The translations under genes were made by a program, and so were the position numbers. Below, one piece after another: positions 28,623 to 42,100 of a stretch of DNA of 64,000 nt. The DNA comes from Crambe crambe. Its lineage: Eukaryota > Porifera > Demospongiae > Poecilosclerida > Crambeidae. Each line of letters opens with the position of its first letter. The first letter of the stretch is position 1. The notes below the pieces were generated by a model. It was not told where the DNA came from and did no database searches. It worked only from the letters and a program-made list of their open reading frames with translations. Location: positions 6,138,001-6,202,000 of the forward strand of contig OZ004592.1 in NCBI GenBank assembly GCA_963924555.1, given 5' to 3'.

Positions 28623-31600
28623 TCAGGAACATGGTTTGGGTCCACAGCAGGATTTCTTTGCTGGTGGTTCAGTGGTCCCATTTCCAGTGGTCCCATCACA
28701 GCACAACTTCTTTGCTGGTGGTTCATCTCCACAGCAGCTGCCTGATTTGGGCGGGACCAGTGCCACTGTTTTACTGGCCACTTCAAATGGGTCGATATTG
28801 ATGAAATCTGATAGGGGAGGGGTTAGGGGTGTGGCCTCCCCTCCCTCCTCTTGGGATGGCTGCTGGGTGAAAGTGAAGTGAGGGGCTAGTCTAGGAGAGG
28901 CTTGGATCAAGGAAGACACTGACGACCACATCAGAACAGGAGACCCTGCCTATAGCATCAAGAGAGATCATAAGATCATAAAAGTGCAGTAGCAGCTTAT
29001 GGTTATTTGCTTTCAAATAAAACCTAAATACACTATGTTATAGAACAATGAGCAAAATTAAAGTCAATGCTAATTGACTTCTTTGTATTTAGCTTATACA
29101 GAGATGGTTCAACCATTTAGCTCATACAACCATTATAGAACATGATGGATGCATTGTAACTAGCTAGGAACCCTGTGGCACTTGTAGATTACAGGCTGTG
29201 GCACTTGTAGATTACAGGCAAGGTACAGAGGGACTGGATGATGATATCACTGGAGACCCTAGCCATTGTAATATTACCACATGAAAGGGCTGAATTATAA
29301 ATCAATATGCGCATGTTATAGGAGTAGCTATAAGAAACAGGCAAGTTATTCTTCTGTTGACTGCAAGCGAGCTAGCGAGTGACAAGGGTATTATATGTGA
29401 GTGTTTAATGATGGTCTCATTCCAAGGAATTTCCAGGCAGATCCCAGAATAGTTGTACCTCATCATTAAAGAAACCACTTCTGCCTGGAGATTTCTGAAC
29501 AAAATACTTAAAATCCCATTCCGTGCATTATGCAACCTGCTCTCTGCTTTAATGGTCAGATCAGAGGGACCACAAAGCTCATTATTGGGAAATATCCCAG
29601 TTAACAGTCATCACAGAAAAAAGTGGGACTCTAAATCACCACCGGCTCATTGCTCATTTGAATAGAGGGGAAATCCACTTCCTTTGAATGAAGGGAAATT
29701 CACTCTTGCATAAACCGCAAATAGAGGGATCTAGTTACATGGCATATATAGGTGCATGCCAGGAAAGGGCTATTGCATCCTCTAGTTCACTTAATTGAGT
29801 ACATTCCTACACACATACAGGAAAGATTTGGGGGAACATATTCTTTTGATAGGTTTAAAGGCTGCCCAGTTTAGCTATATATACAGGAAATATTTCATAA
29901 TGCAGAAATGCCAGTTGTATACTCCCTGAACAAATTTCACAATGAATTTATAGGAAAATATCATCGTAAGAAGGTGAAAAATCATTTTCTCCCCCACGTT
30001 CCTGTGACCGCTCATTATGATCATTACGAAATGGTTCTCTGATGCACATGTAGTAACATTCCAAGAAGGTGGGCACTAATTAGAATTGAAACTTGACCTA
30101 TGTCATAACCTGATTGCCAATTTAGAACTATGTCACTCTCCTTGGCAACTGACATACATCAGATTACATAATACCTAACTACAGAGGAAGCATCCACTTA
30201 TATTGATTATTGGACCCAAAAGAATGTCAAATAGAAATAGCCCTTTGACTTATTTTTAGAAACTGTTGCTTTTGATACTCACTGCATGGGGGAGGGGAGG
30301 GACTATACCTGGTGTCCAGGCACAGGGTATTATTAATGATCTAACCATGCAAGCAAGCTATATACACATGCAGCTGCTATTATGTCATTGACTTCCACCA
30401 AAATGCAAAGCATTATGAGCATGCTCAGTTTATCCAAAGTAATGTTAGGATGTACGAACTATGTCGATCATCATATTAAGCATGAAGATGGTTATGTCGA
30501 TCATCATAAGCATGAAGATGGTATTATAAAATTAGCAACTGGAAATTTGTTATCAACAATAATTAGGAAGCTTTGACTAGCTGTCCACCCACTGCAGAGG
30601 AGGGGGGTGTGTCTAGTCACTGGAACTTTCTATATGCCTTTATGGTTTGAGATCACGGTGATTATTTAAGCTTGATACTTATAGGAAGACTGATATACTG
30701 TTACAGACCAATCGCCATTGGAGACGGCACATTTATTGACATTCCATATGCTCCTTATGGCCTTTAGAGAACCTAATAAACAGTATGCATTACTGCAGGA
30801 AGACTGGCGTCATAATTTGAATTGACATTGCATCTGCCTGGAAGTCAATACAACCCTGAACTTGTGATGTCGACATTCTTGTGCTTACAAGGCATCTGGA
30901 ATTGTAGGAAGACTGTAAGTAGGGTCAAGTGATATCACCATTGTATTGGAGACCACATTATTGACAGTCTCATGAATGAAGACCTTTAGGAACACTTTAT
31001 GGTGATATCTCTGATATCACTCTATTGGAGAAAAGTGTGTTCCAGTACGCATGTGGGAGACTTGATAAGTGCACCACCGAATAAGTGCACCACCGAGATG
31101 TAACCAGCTTATACCATACCAACTGCTTGGAGATGAAAACTGACCCTAGGCCCTGACCTCAACTGACCCTCTGACCCCAAACTGCCAAGTGTCAGACTAA
31201 TTTGGACCAGAAGAAGATAGTGTGTCAAACTGCCTGGAGACAGAACTGACCTTTGACCCCAAACCTTATGACACCCCATTTCCTGAAACAGAACTCCTAA
31301 AGTAATGACATAACTTAATAACTGACTCATTAGAAGACCTACACTTCCACTTATTGACTAATATCATAATACTCCAAGGAGTCTTTTTTTTTTTTGTCCA
31401 TAGATGGAAACAATAACTGCTCTTGCTGACTCTAAAGCCTCCCAACCAGGAAGTGCTGGCAGGAAGTAAGTAAGCAGTGAGGACAGATTAGATGATGTCA
31501 TCACTATCAGAGAGGGGTGGAGTCCACAAATGACATCACCCATCTTATAGTTATTCATAGTGCTATTGGTTACATGCCTGGTGGCTCAATTCAATTGGAT

Positions 31601-34600
31601 GGAACCACAATGGAACCACAAGTTAAAAGTGGCCTGACTTTGTAAACATTTTGTATGCATGCATGCAGCTGCATAATTTGTTTTTGTCAGAAAATTGCAA
31701 CATCAGTCAAAATATTGAACCTCCCCCAGGCCTTTAAAGACCAGCAATTGTTTTCTTTCCAAAGGACCTAGTCTTGGGGAAGAGACTACTCTTTGCTAAT
31801 AATACATTTGCTTGGATACTCTCCATAGTATACTATCCATTCCATAGTATACTATTCTTGGATACTATCCATAGTATACTCTGCCGAGGCACAGTGCCAA
31901 AGGCGTATATGATGGTACGTATTAGTAGCACGCGCAATGCGGTGTGTGTATCGAGCACGTGCATTAGCAAGCTTTCTCTAGCTAGCTAGCCAACACAAGC
32001 TCTACTACAGTACTCTACAGTATTAAAGACAAACAGACAGACTCAGGCTCAGGCTTGCAGTCACTACGCAGTAACTCTACACCGTGAAGAGAGTGCTGAT
32101 GCTTCTTGGCCGTCTTTGCCAACAAATCAAGCCCACAGAAAACTAACTAAAAGACAGCAATGAACCAATGAACGAAAACAACAGAGACACGAATTAGTGA
32201 TCGTTTGAAGTGCCAAAGAGAGGGGCATGGTGAAGGAGAATTTCAGAACTAAGACTTTGAGGCTTCCAAACAATGAGTACACATACTTCAATCAAGCTAT
32301 GCGTGAGAATAACCATTCAAAACGGCAGTTTGAAAGCATTGAACAGCAAGAATACTAGCTGTGTAAATACCAACCTTACTACAATGAGCCATGTTGCTCA
32401 GTGCACATTATTTGGAAAGTTTAATAATAATAAAGGTTGCACTGAAGTCGTGCCGAGGCATTCCTAGTCTTTTTAAAAGACTAACTTGTTAAAGTTGTTT
32501 AATAAGAGATGAATAAAGACCTGAGTAACCTTGATTTGCAATATTGTGACCTCTGAATGAGTATATTTCATAAGATTTCTGACCTTTTGAACTCATGAAT
32601 ACTGCCAGCTGGACAAGGTAAGGACAAGGTAAGAATCTGAGGGCACCCACTTCAGGCGTAAACTAGAATGACCTCAGAACAGAGGTGCCTTTTTAAGTAA
32701 ACATATCAACCTTTTGAACTAACAGCCACTGTCAGTGAATTGGTCTGAATTTGACCTTTTTGCTTTAATTAATTCAAGTAGACCACACCTGTGAACACAG
32801 ATCACTCTCACAACACTATCTGAGCTTCCCAAAATGACACACCAATTTGTACTTCACACAACCATTAGCTGGCATTCAGACAGTGCTAGATTTGCTGATT
32901 TGACACCAATGAAATTTTATTACATAACCTGTTGGTATGAGACCCTCAATAATACTTACCTTCAGAGCTCCATGATGGGAGAACTTGACTTGTGATTTGT
33001 GGCCAGTGATGGTGCCTGCAGTACAAGACCCATTTATGTGCATGCCCACATACTCTAATATACCAGTAAAGGTCAAATGAGATGACCTTTTATTCAGCTA
33101 GCTATGAATGTTGCATGGGTACATGTACAGCATGCATGTATAGGCTGCATGGCCATATGGCTTTATGTACACAGATAAGTATAAATGCATGCTGCATGCG
33201 CATGCATTGATAATAATACATACATGCATGTATTATGTGTATACATGTACAAGCTACATGGCTTTGATACACATACTACATGTATGCTACATGTATGCAT
33301 AACATGCATTAGAAACTACATGCATGTTGAATACAGATGCATGCTAAATACATCATGTATACACACATGTATACATGATACATGTATGATCTAGACCAAG
33401 CATGCATTATAGCATGCATCTGTAGGACTTTGCTATTTGCACACCACTTAGCTACTTTCCTACTAGCAGATGATGTTTTATGATTTGCTTTTGAGGTCAT
33501 ATATAATCCAGTTTCCCAGAATGAAATAACTTGGCATGCATCAGTAAGGCACTAGTCACACGACATGATAGGCATGGCACAGTGATGTCATCTAACATTG
33601 TATAGATTACACAACAGTTACTATTGAATTGATTGTCAAGCCAGCTCTAAGCTCTAATAATAGACCTTTTATCAGTGATGTAATGTCTAGCTTAAACCTC
33701 CAACCACAATTAACTGTCGGAGCAGAAAACAATGGTAGGATGTTTGCCCTCATGCAGCTAAATCATCAGTTTAAACAAAGGCTGTATCAAAAAAATCACT
33801 TCCTGTCACAGTGTATTCAGGAATCATATCCAAAACAACTCACCATTGTAAAGTACTTGGACCAGGCTACTCTTCTGTTGTTCTTCCTGATCTGTCTTCA
33901 TCAGTCGGTAAGTGGCAGAACAGAACTGCAATTCGCTGCATCCTGCTGAATCTGATGCAATGAAGGAAAACAAAAAACAAAAACAAAAAACAAGGACACG
34001 TCATTAAGGAAACTCGTGACTAAAAAATTTAGTTCTGATTACAGCTTGCACAACTATCACTCCATCACAAGACATTTATTGATGTTCAGTAAACAATGAC
34101 GACTGGACCTGGTTGTTTAGTTTGATACTGAATAAATAATTGTGAGAGGAAGAGAAGGAATGCTTCTCTTTCCTTCTCATAGTAGTCCATTACAGACAAG
34201 GAATGGACACCACTTCGAAGTTATCTCAGTTATAGAAAATTATCAGAGGTCTGTCTCAGAGAAATGTCTTGTCATACATGTAAATGATATGGTAACATAA
34301 TTATGATGGTAGGAATTGGCTCAATTTTCATCTCAAATTTATAAAATATTTGCATTCACCAGTCATGCACAAGGACGTGCATCCTGTGCGGACAAAAAGC
34401 TACTCCTGCCATTTTCCTTCTGCCATAATGGTCTGTCACATGACTGATATCATAATAAGCTGATATCTGTGTGATATCTACCATGTATGATACCTGTTTG
34501 CTATATACATTATAATAATGTGATTCCAATCATGTGACTATGCAACACTTGCACTACAGAGAGAGACTGACCGAGCATGTCTTTCACTTTGGGATCATCA

Positions 34601-37073
34601 GACGTGTACAATAGAGAGGTGACCAGAACAGGAGGAACAAAGCCAATCTCAGTAGCCAAGCGGATAAGTTCCCTCCACTCTAGTGCACCTGATATGCACT
34701 CCCCTGAAACAAAATGACACAGCAAGTGACTCTTGTCAGCAACAACAAACAAGCTGATTGGCTGGCTACTCCAACACGTACAAACACAGACAAGAGACTG
34801 CTATGTATGTATGTATGTATGTATGTATGTATGTATGAAGGAAGTTGATTACGCACTAGGAAGGAGAAATGACAACACCATGATGGTTTAGTTAACACAA
34901 CAAGGATGGAAAGTGTCGGAGAAAATTACACACATGCATTAGTAGTGCATAGAGACAATGCTCACTGGGCTGAGTCATTCCTAGAAATGCCTAGGAATGA
35001 CTGGGCTAGAGTCATTCCTAGAAATGCTACATACACACAGATAACTTATTGTAACGGTTCGATATGATGCCGCAATCAAATACCGTAATTACGGAAACTT
35101 GCTTGACGGTTGTGAACCTACGTACCCCACAACGTCTTGTTTTCTCTCAGGGCTTGTGGCACTGGCTGATTGCAGTAGATATCACTGAAATACATTTCCC
35201 CTCCAGTCTGTGGAAAGGAAAAAAGAAAGAAAGAAAGAAAGAAAGAAGTCAGGGAGGAAAATAACTGCAATAACCACCCTTCCCTAAACAGGAAACAAAC
35301 TAGGATACTCCCGAACTACTTGAAACAGTGCCATCATAGATATCCCCCTTCCCTCCCAAAATATTATGGACCAGGTGTGACCAGGTGTGGGGAAGTCCAG
35401 AGTGACACACAGATCATATTATGCAGTGCTTCCATCTAGTTTCGTTTTGAAATTACACATATCCCCCCAAATCAGGGGGGGGGGGGGATGGGGTGGTGGG
35501 GAATCCCAGGGTGACCCCCCCCCCCCCCCCCCCCCCCCCCACTCTCCCCATGTAGCTCTAGTACATATCAGAGAGTGCCGATATGTACTATGTAATATGT
35601 ACTGTAACAGTGCTTCCTCCTTGCTTTCAGTTTTGAAATCACACACACACATACTACTACTCCCCTTGTTTACAAACACTCCCATAGATGCACACTAAGA
35701 AGGATCATGGCACAATGCAACTTACCTTTAGCAATCTGTATGCCCCCCTCAGCACAGCCTCCTTATCTGGAGAGAGGTTGATCACACAGTTGGAGCTGGA
35801 AAAAAAAAATGACATCATGTTATGATCAATTGCTCAACCATTTCCTAGAATTTTTTTCTTCCAAGAACTTTTTTGTCTGAAAATGCTGATGTTAACTCAC
35901 ACAATTATGTCAAAAGTGTTTTCCTTGAGTTCTAACACATCCAATTTCTCGATGAATCCCTCCAGGAACTCTACGTTAGGCTTTGAATAACCATAGAGCT
36001 GGGTGTGGTAATCGACATGCTTTCTTGCCACTTCCAGCTATGAGGAAACAAAGATCAAAGTCAGGCGGGAGAAGGGGATGATATTGAGAAACCAGCATAT
36101 ATCATTACACTGAATCAGTACTGAAGCAGTTTGGATTGATTTTTTTTTAAGTCAGTGCAATTACAAATGATTCAGTGGGGGTGTTCATACCCGCTTTAAA
36201 GGCTTCTGTTGTTCCTCTTGTATGGGAGCTAAGAAGCCCTAACAAACGCCATCATGTACGGAAATCTGTACATCCTACATGATTACAATGCAGAACATGC
36301 CTTCATGGAAGCGTAGGATTTGTCAAATGTTTGTCATTATGCTAAAATGTATACATTATGGAGACTTCACATGACGTAAGAGGCATACAAGTGCTATGCT
36401 ATGATATGTTAGGTGTATCTGCTAATAACTATGGCTTTATATTATAGCTAATTATAATCTGTCACTGTCATGCTGTACCTGCTCTTGTGTCATGTCAACA
36501 CCTATCACATGACCGTCTGGACCAACCAGCTTACTGAGAGCAAAGCAGTCCAGTCCCGCCCCAGAGCCTAGATCCAGCACCTTGCATCCCATCACTGCTT
36601 CAGGATAAACTGCACCGCAGCCGTAGTTCCTATAAGATAAGTGAGGAAGCCCCAGTTCATTAAACAAATAGCAGCTGGATGTATACATCCCCGACTGGTG
36701 CCAATTGCAATGATTATGAGTGGGCATATGAAGTTTTTAATAAGTGTTCTCAATTGATATGGCTACTATAACTGCTTCTAGAGTCATGTCATTGTCTGGG
36801 CAGGCCTTTTTAGGCTTAGCCTGGGGATGAGGCTATTTTAGGCTATGATAGTCTATATGTGCCCAAACTGTGTGTGTGTGTGTGTGTGCATCATGCATAC
36901 TTTGCGAGTATCTCTGGGTGTATTTGCTGGAGTGCTTCTTTTGCTTCAGAAGAGAAGGCACTGCGGTCAAGTGTACAGGAGTTGGTCATCAAGTCCTCAG
37001 TGGTCTTTACCCTCTTTCCATAATATTCCTTGACATTTTCATGAACTTGGATCTCTTCCTCTTTTCCTGACAT
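28623..37073 (-). CDS. AS3MT: Arsenite methyltransferase
   Basis: SAM-dependent methyltransferase that methylates trivalent arsenic. Nine exons (gene order): 36901-37073, 36479-36629, 35901-36037, 35726-35795, 35126-35207, 34572-34703, 33844-33951, 32960-33015 and 28623-28949. They join in frame to 411 residues. The SAM-binding motif is [20 protein letters not shown]. The four arsenic-related cysteines of the family are all present: NSCTLD, NYGCG, SNCVINL and GECISGAL. Other family stretches are [10 protein letters not shown] and VQVLYNGTITGHK. The C-terminus is a Cys-rich tail ([17 protein letters not shown], then [14 protein letters not shown]). The last intron is about 4.0 kb, very long for this region. 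An in-frame upstream ATG at 37100 would add nine residues; 37073 fits the family start better. Confidence 0.95.
28950..32959. other. Large AS3MT intron 8, no coding content recognised
   Basis: About 4 kb between AS3MT exons 8 and 9. It contains short direct repeats (near 29165-29220, and TATGTCGATCATCAT near 30460-30500), CATAGTATACTAT palindromes near 31825-31880, and a segment about 31880-32462 bounded by TGCCGAGGCA at both ends. No ORF with recognisable homology was found on either strand. Confidence 0.6.
33100..33430. repeat. ATGCATG/ACATGT-rich low-complexity stretch in AS3MT intron 7
   Basis: Dense alternating purine-pyrimidine sequence with many GCATGC, ATGCAT and ACATGT palindromes. 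No unit of fixed length was seen. Confidence 0.7.
34804..34836. repeat. (ATGT)n short tandem repeat in AS3MT intron 5
   Basis: About eight copies of a TATG tetranucleotide, a little over 100 bp upstream (gene sense) of AS3MT exon 6. Confidence 0.9.
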
Positions 37074-37372
37074 GACTACCTCGAGGCTTGCTTCAGCCAA
37101 GGTACAGGAAATACGCCGCCGGCAGGATCTAGGATCTACTAGAGGAATTCGGAAATGAGCTAGCTAGCTAGCTATGCATATCGCATGGCTATGAATACAA
37201 TTCACACGCGCACTCGCTCGATGATTACGTTTTTTGATACTAAAAATAAATACCCTTAATTATTGCCCCACCCCCTCTGCAAACCTGCTACTATATATAA
37301 AGGCTATGCACCGTCGCACTTCAGAAGTAATCCCTCCAACAATTTTAAACTAGTTCTATAAACTAATTAACC
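37074..37372. promoter_or_regulatory. Divergent promoter, AS3MT / MAP-kinase phosphatase, with TATA box on + strand
   Basis: A 299-bp gap between two start codons. On the + strand TATATATAAA lies at 37292-37301, about 70 bp before the phosphatase ATG, a good TATA-box position. A GCTAGCTAGCTAGCTA run lies near 37160. Confidence 0.65.
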
Positions 37373-39156
37373 ATGGACGTCAATACTGCTACCACAGTCA
37401 AACTGATCCCCACATCTTGCAGCGTTCTAGCCGGCCAAATAGAGAATTGGAGCACAGGTATCATCCTTATAGACACTCGTCCAAGTGCGCAACACTGCAA
37501 CAATCACATCAAGCAGTCAAAAAACATCAACTGCTCTAATATTCTCCTTAGAAGACTACTGAAAGGAGTAGTTCAGCTCACTACGGTTGTCTCGTCAGAG
37601 GAGCTAGCGCTGAGCTTGATTTCTCGCGATAGCGAGGAGAAGAGACTAGTTATATATGACAGTTGTTCTGCCAGGGATTGCATTAGGAGTGAGCTTGTGA
37701 AGTATGCTGAAGTGCTGGGAAAGACAGAATACAGAAAGGAATCTGATAAAACTGTTTATTTCTTGGATGGTGAGTAATAGGCTACATGCAGTAACCATGA
37801 AGTTAAACTGCTTCATTTTCTAATTTTATAGGTGGTTTTGAAGCTTTTCTTGCACGCTATCCCCACTTGTGTGTGGCATCAAACAGTGCAGAAAAGAAGC
37901 AGCACTCTCCATTGGGTATCTCCATCAGTGCCAGTCTTCCCATCATGTCCTTCCCCAGCTCATACAATAGACAGCGTTCCAGGCTCCAAACTCCAAGTAC
38001 CGATAGCAACAGTCAGTTCGGGCCTCCAGTGGAGATCCTACCTCACTTGATCTTGGGATGTGCTAAGGATTCCAGCAACTTGACTCTCTTGAGGAAACTG
38101 GGCGTTACATCAGTCCTGAACGTGTCGCACAACTGCCCTAATCATTTTGAGGGCGTTTTGGAGTACAAATCCATCAGCGTTCAGGATTCGTACCAAGCTG
38201 ACCTCCTCTCCAAGATGGAGGCTGCTATAGAGTATATAAGTAAGTTGAGAGAGAGAGAGAGAGAGAGAGATTATGGTTATTCATTCATTTGGCAGTTAAT
38301 AAATTATAGCTACTAAACAAAGTATTTATTTTCCCAAGATTCATGATGTTGTTTCCTTATCACAGATTCAATCAAAGCCAAGAATGGTCGTGTATTTGTT
38401 CACTGTCATGCTGGGATATCCCGCAGTGCTACCATCTGCATCTCCTACATCATGAAGACAATGCAAATGGATTTATCCAGTGCTTATGAGTTTGTCAAGA
38501 ATAAGAGGCCCTGTATCTCCCCCAATCTCCATTTCATGGGTCAACTCTTAGAATTCCAGAGACAACTACAAGAATCACACAAAGAACAGGAATCCTGTAC
38601 AGAGGACAATTCTGCAAACATATCAGCTCGTGAAGCTACAGATAGTGCATCCTTCATAATGTCAGAAATGGAGGAAGAGGAGATGGGGGAAATGGATGAC
38701 TATCCCTTGTGCTGTACATCAATACCATCAGCAAGTGCTCCTTCATCTTTGAACTTTGATAAACCGTCTTCTCTCCACAAAGATTCTTATCCTATGAACA
38801 CTGATAATGATTCATCACAGGTTATAACTAAAATGGCCAGATTACACAGGACACCTTCTAAACCTACCACTCTCCCTCTCCTGAAGTCCCAATCGTGCAC
38901 TGGTGATGATGGTCCAGTGTGTAGATTTGCTAAAGCGAAAAAGACACTCCCTGCTCTAAGTAGTACAAGTTTGCCCACCACTCCAATATGCCAGTACAAC
39001 AAGAATCACTTACCCTTCACATTGTCTATCTCCCAACGCTCCACTTCTCCACTGCACCCATTGCAACACAGTCCATGTCGCATGGTGGCACAGCTGGGAA
39101 GCAGATCGGAATCAAACTTGAACTACCAACATGCTCCTCTCACTGAGAGCATGTGA
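37373..39156 (+). CDS. MAP-kinase phosphatase (rhodanese plus dual-specificity phosphatase), DUSP1/4-like
   Basis: Dual-specificity phosphatase that removes phosphate from Thr and Tyr of MAP kinases. Exons 37373-37769, 37832-38239 and 38366-39156 join in frame to 531 residues. The N-terminal rhodanese-like domain (about 20-135) has [10 protein letters not shown] and the basic kinase-docking stretch LLRRLLKG. The catalytic domain (about 210-355) has [23 protein letters not shown] and the signature [12 protein letters not shown] with the catalytic Cys and Arg, followed by [16 protein letters not shown] Ser/Pro-rich tail of about 175 residues follows, longer than in DUSP1/4. The sequence is closest to the nuclear inducible MKP group. 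A TATA box upstream fits inducible expression. Confidence 0.95.
38244..38270. repeat. (GA)n microsatellite in phosphatase intron 2
   Basis: Short GA tract just downstream of the donor of exon 2. Confidence 0.9.
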
Positions 39157-42100
39157 ATCACATGATACATTAATTTTTATGTTCATCCTTGTATTTTTGT
39201 GTTTCATCACTGTCCTTTGATCTGTTAATCAAGCCCTGATTGCTAAGAAAATGTTCAGTTTGTAATTTTTTACCACGGCACGGCACAATGCAATTGATGA
39301 CACACTTTTTCCAGTCAATTAAAAAATAATAAGCATGGTTATGAGAGTAAAGCATGACAAACCAAAAATTGAAAATTTAGCTAATGAACAGGGAATAGTG
39401 TTAAACAATGATATTGCGATTATAATACCATGTGAAATATTAATACTATATATAAACACACAACAATTTCATCTCCTGCAACTTCTAGCTATTATGACTG
39501 CAGACACTTAAATGGGGCTTGTCTGAAATGCTTTGCAAATAAATTTCTCCCACAGGCCAGCAGCCACAATATTTATGCACATTGCTGAGTGATGCTCGAC
39601 TTCAATAAGAAGGTGTTGAGTGAGATCAATACACTGAATGTCCGAAGGATATGAGCTAATGTGCAATAGATCATCGCAACAGAGGTTGTTGTTTTTTGAG
39701 GAAAAAGCTACATTATTCACATTGCATGGATGCAATTCCATGCAGCAAAAATATAGAGAATTCTAATAGTGGATGTAGTGATACCAGGAAAAAAGATTAT
39801 AGCTACAAGATTAATGATGACTCTGCACTACTGATTTAATGTGGAAGTGCACACACAGGGGCATCCAGAGGTGAAAGGCTCACATGATCCATTACATCAT
39901 CATTCACATGGTGTCGGCATGATATTGAAAGCCTTATAGCTACCAATGTATCATTTGGATTCAAGAGCTATTTTGTGTGTTAACTCTGCCTTCCTTGCTT
40001 TCTAGTAATCGTTTTTTTTTGTCCTTTCTCTTTCGGCCACTAGTAGGATCATTAGCTAAGTCAGACTAATTCCCTCAACCCCGTTGAAAGCAGGAGGAAC
40101 AACATCCCTCTTGACAGTTATCTAAACATGGCACTCCAATAACTGTTAATACCCTAGAAATGACCACATCACGTTGTGTACACAAACAGCTATTCAGTGA
40201 AACTTCATGATCACCTTATGAGTTAGTTATTGACCTTCTGAGTTGTAATTTTGTTTACAGTTGATACCTTTATTCATGGGCTCATGATCTCATAATTAAC
40301 TCCGCGTACCTGTAGGCAGTGGAGAAAGACATACACCAGAACATTAGTTGATTGGGCAATTGATAAAATGAGATCACTTGCTAGTTAAGTGATAATTATT
40401 GTCTATGGACCACATTTTAGTACCTTGGTACCCTCTACACCTGTGCTAATAAGTGCCAATGAAGCATTACATCATCATTACATCATCAATATTTGGCTGC
40501 CTAGCACCACCTGTATGGTAACACATGTCTGCCATTGAGGTATGCCTACACAATGTGTGGACTCCAGTTAGCAACAACATAGTTATGAAGTTTAAACAAC
40601 ATGCTTGGAATATCATAGGGAAGTCAACACCATTAGCAGTTTTCTGTACTGCAAACCATAACAAGAGCTGGTTATACATTTCCACAATGTTTGCTTACCG
40701 TTAAAGCTTCCCCTAAAATAGTGTGGCAACGATCAAGCTTACAAAATTAATTAGTCTCTCTACCCAAAATGGTAGCTGTCCATTGCAGGTTGGTTGCTTA
40801 CACAACTGCATGGATTGTATAGGACATGTCCTTGTGAGCCACTACCTACTTCTCATTCCTTACGGACAACCATCCTGAAATCTACAGTTATGGATGGTTT
40901 ATTTAACAGTGCTAAAAGTAGCCTTATATATCAATGATGTAATTCAAAAAATCATATCATGTTTATATTATCAGTTCGTGGTTTACGTTGACTATATTTT
41001 CAAAAACTAAACTGTTATTTTTGATACACATACAATACTGAAGTTGTTTAGATAAGCGTGTATATATTTTCTATATGAGTATCAATGCCCACAGTCTTCA
41101 AATGACGTATGTTTAATAATGCCACCTGCACAGAATTAACAACACAATGATTAAAAGTGATGTCATTGTTGTGATTATAGGAGTGACCTCTGCAAAGGTT
41201 CATGCTAGAATATACAAAACATGAGGCCATACGTGACCTGACCTCATCAATGTAAAGTTATGATTTTGATTACAGAGAAGAAATTTCCGGAAATTCTGGA
41301 AATTGCTACTACTTAACTAACTAGGTACAGGTAGTCAGTCCAGTATGAACTTATTCCTACTCGTTGAATGGCATCTAACAGGCTTGGCATCTAATAGTCA
41401 TTTAAGTAGAAGTCCCCTACATGATGATATTTAATAGGAGTATTGCATTAGAGAGAATATTTGAGGCACATAACAGAAGCTGAAAAGTTAACATATTTCA
41501 AGGAAACACAACTAGTCGGATTCTTAAAATTACTGTGCAAAGGGAAACTGACCTGGCAATACAGAAACGAGGACATGTACGTAGCTTTAAAGTTTTCCGC
41601 TCCATGTATATGATTTAATGATGAGTCACTGAAAGCTTGACAATTGATTGAGTGCATTGTCATTGCGTGGCATATGGGATAGATAACTGCTAACAGAACC
41701 ATCAGTTAATTAAGGTGGCTATAGCTATCATTGTGGATGGGAAGCATGCCAAATTTAGAGTTCTGAAGTGATCGATGACTAATAAGCACTGTAACCAGAG
41801 CTGCTGCCCTAATGAATAACCCACGTATGGTGCCCAATCAAAGCATGAATCCCATTGGCTCTAGTTACCAGTGATATAATAAGGTCACATGCTAAGATCT
41901 AGAGATATGGAATTATGACTCTATATGGAATGTGTCATAGTTTGTGGTGTCATAATTCAATCATTTATGTTGGCATGAGTGCTCGCACTTTTTTGGGTTA
42001 TTTTACAGTATACTCTTTCTTCTTGTAGTGAAAGAAAGGAAGTACGCCATATCACATGGTTAGGATTAATCATAGGGGGTCCCCCTCCTGTGCAGAGAGA

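Noticed and set aside
33629-33949. A 106-codon + strand frame inside the AS3MT locus
   Set aside because: It overlaps an AS3MT exon on the - strand and shows no homology of its own.
35461-35560. G and C homopolymer runs near an AS3MT intron as a structured element
   Set aside because: Simple low-complexity runs within an intron; likely length errors in sequencing.
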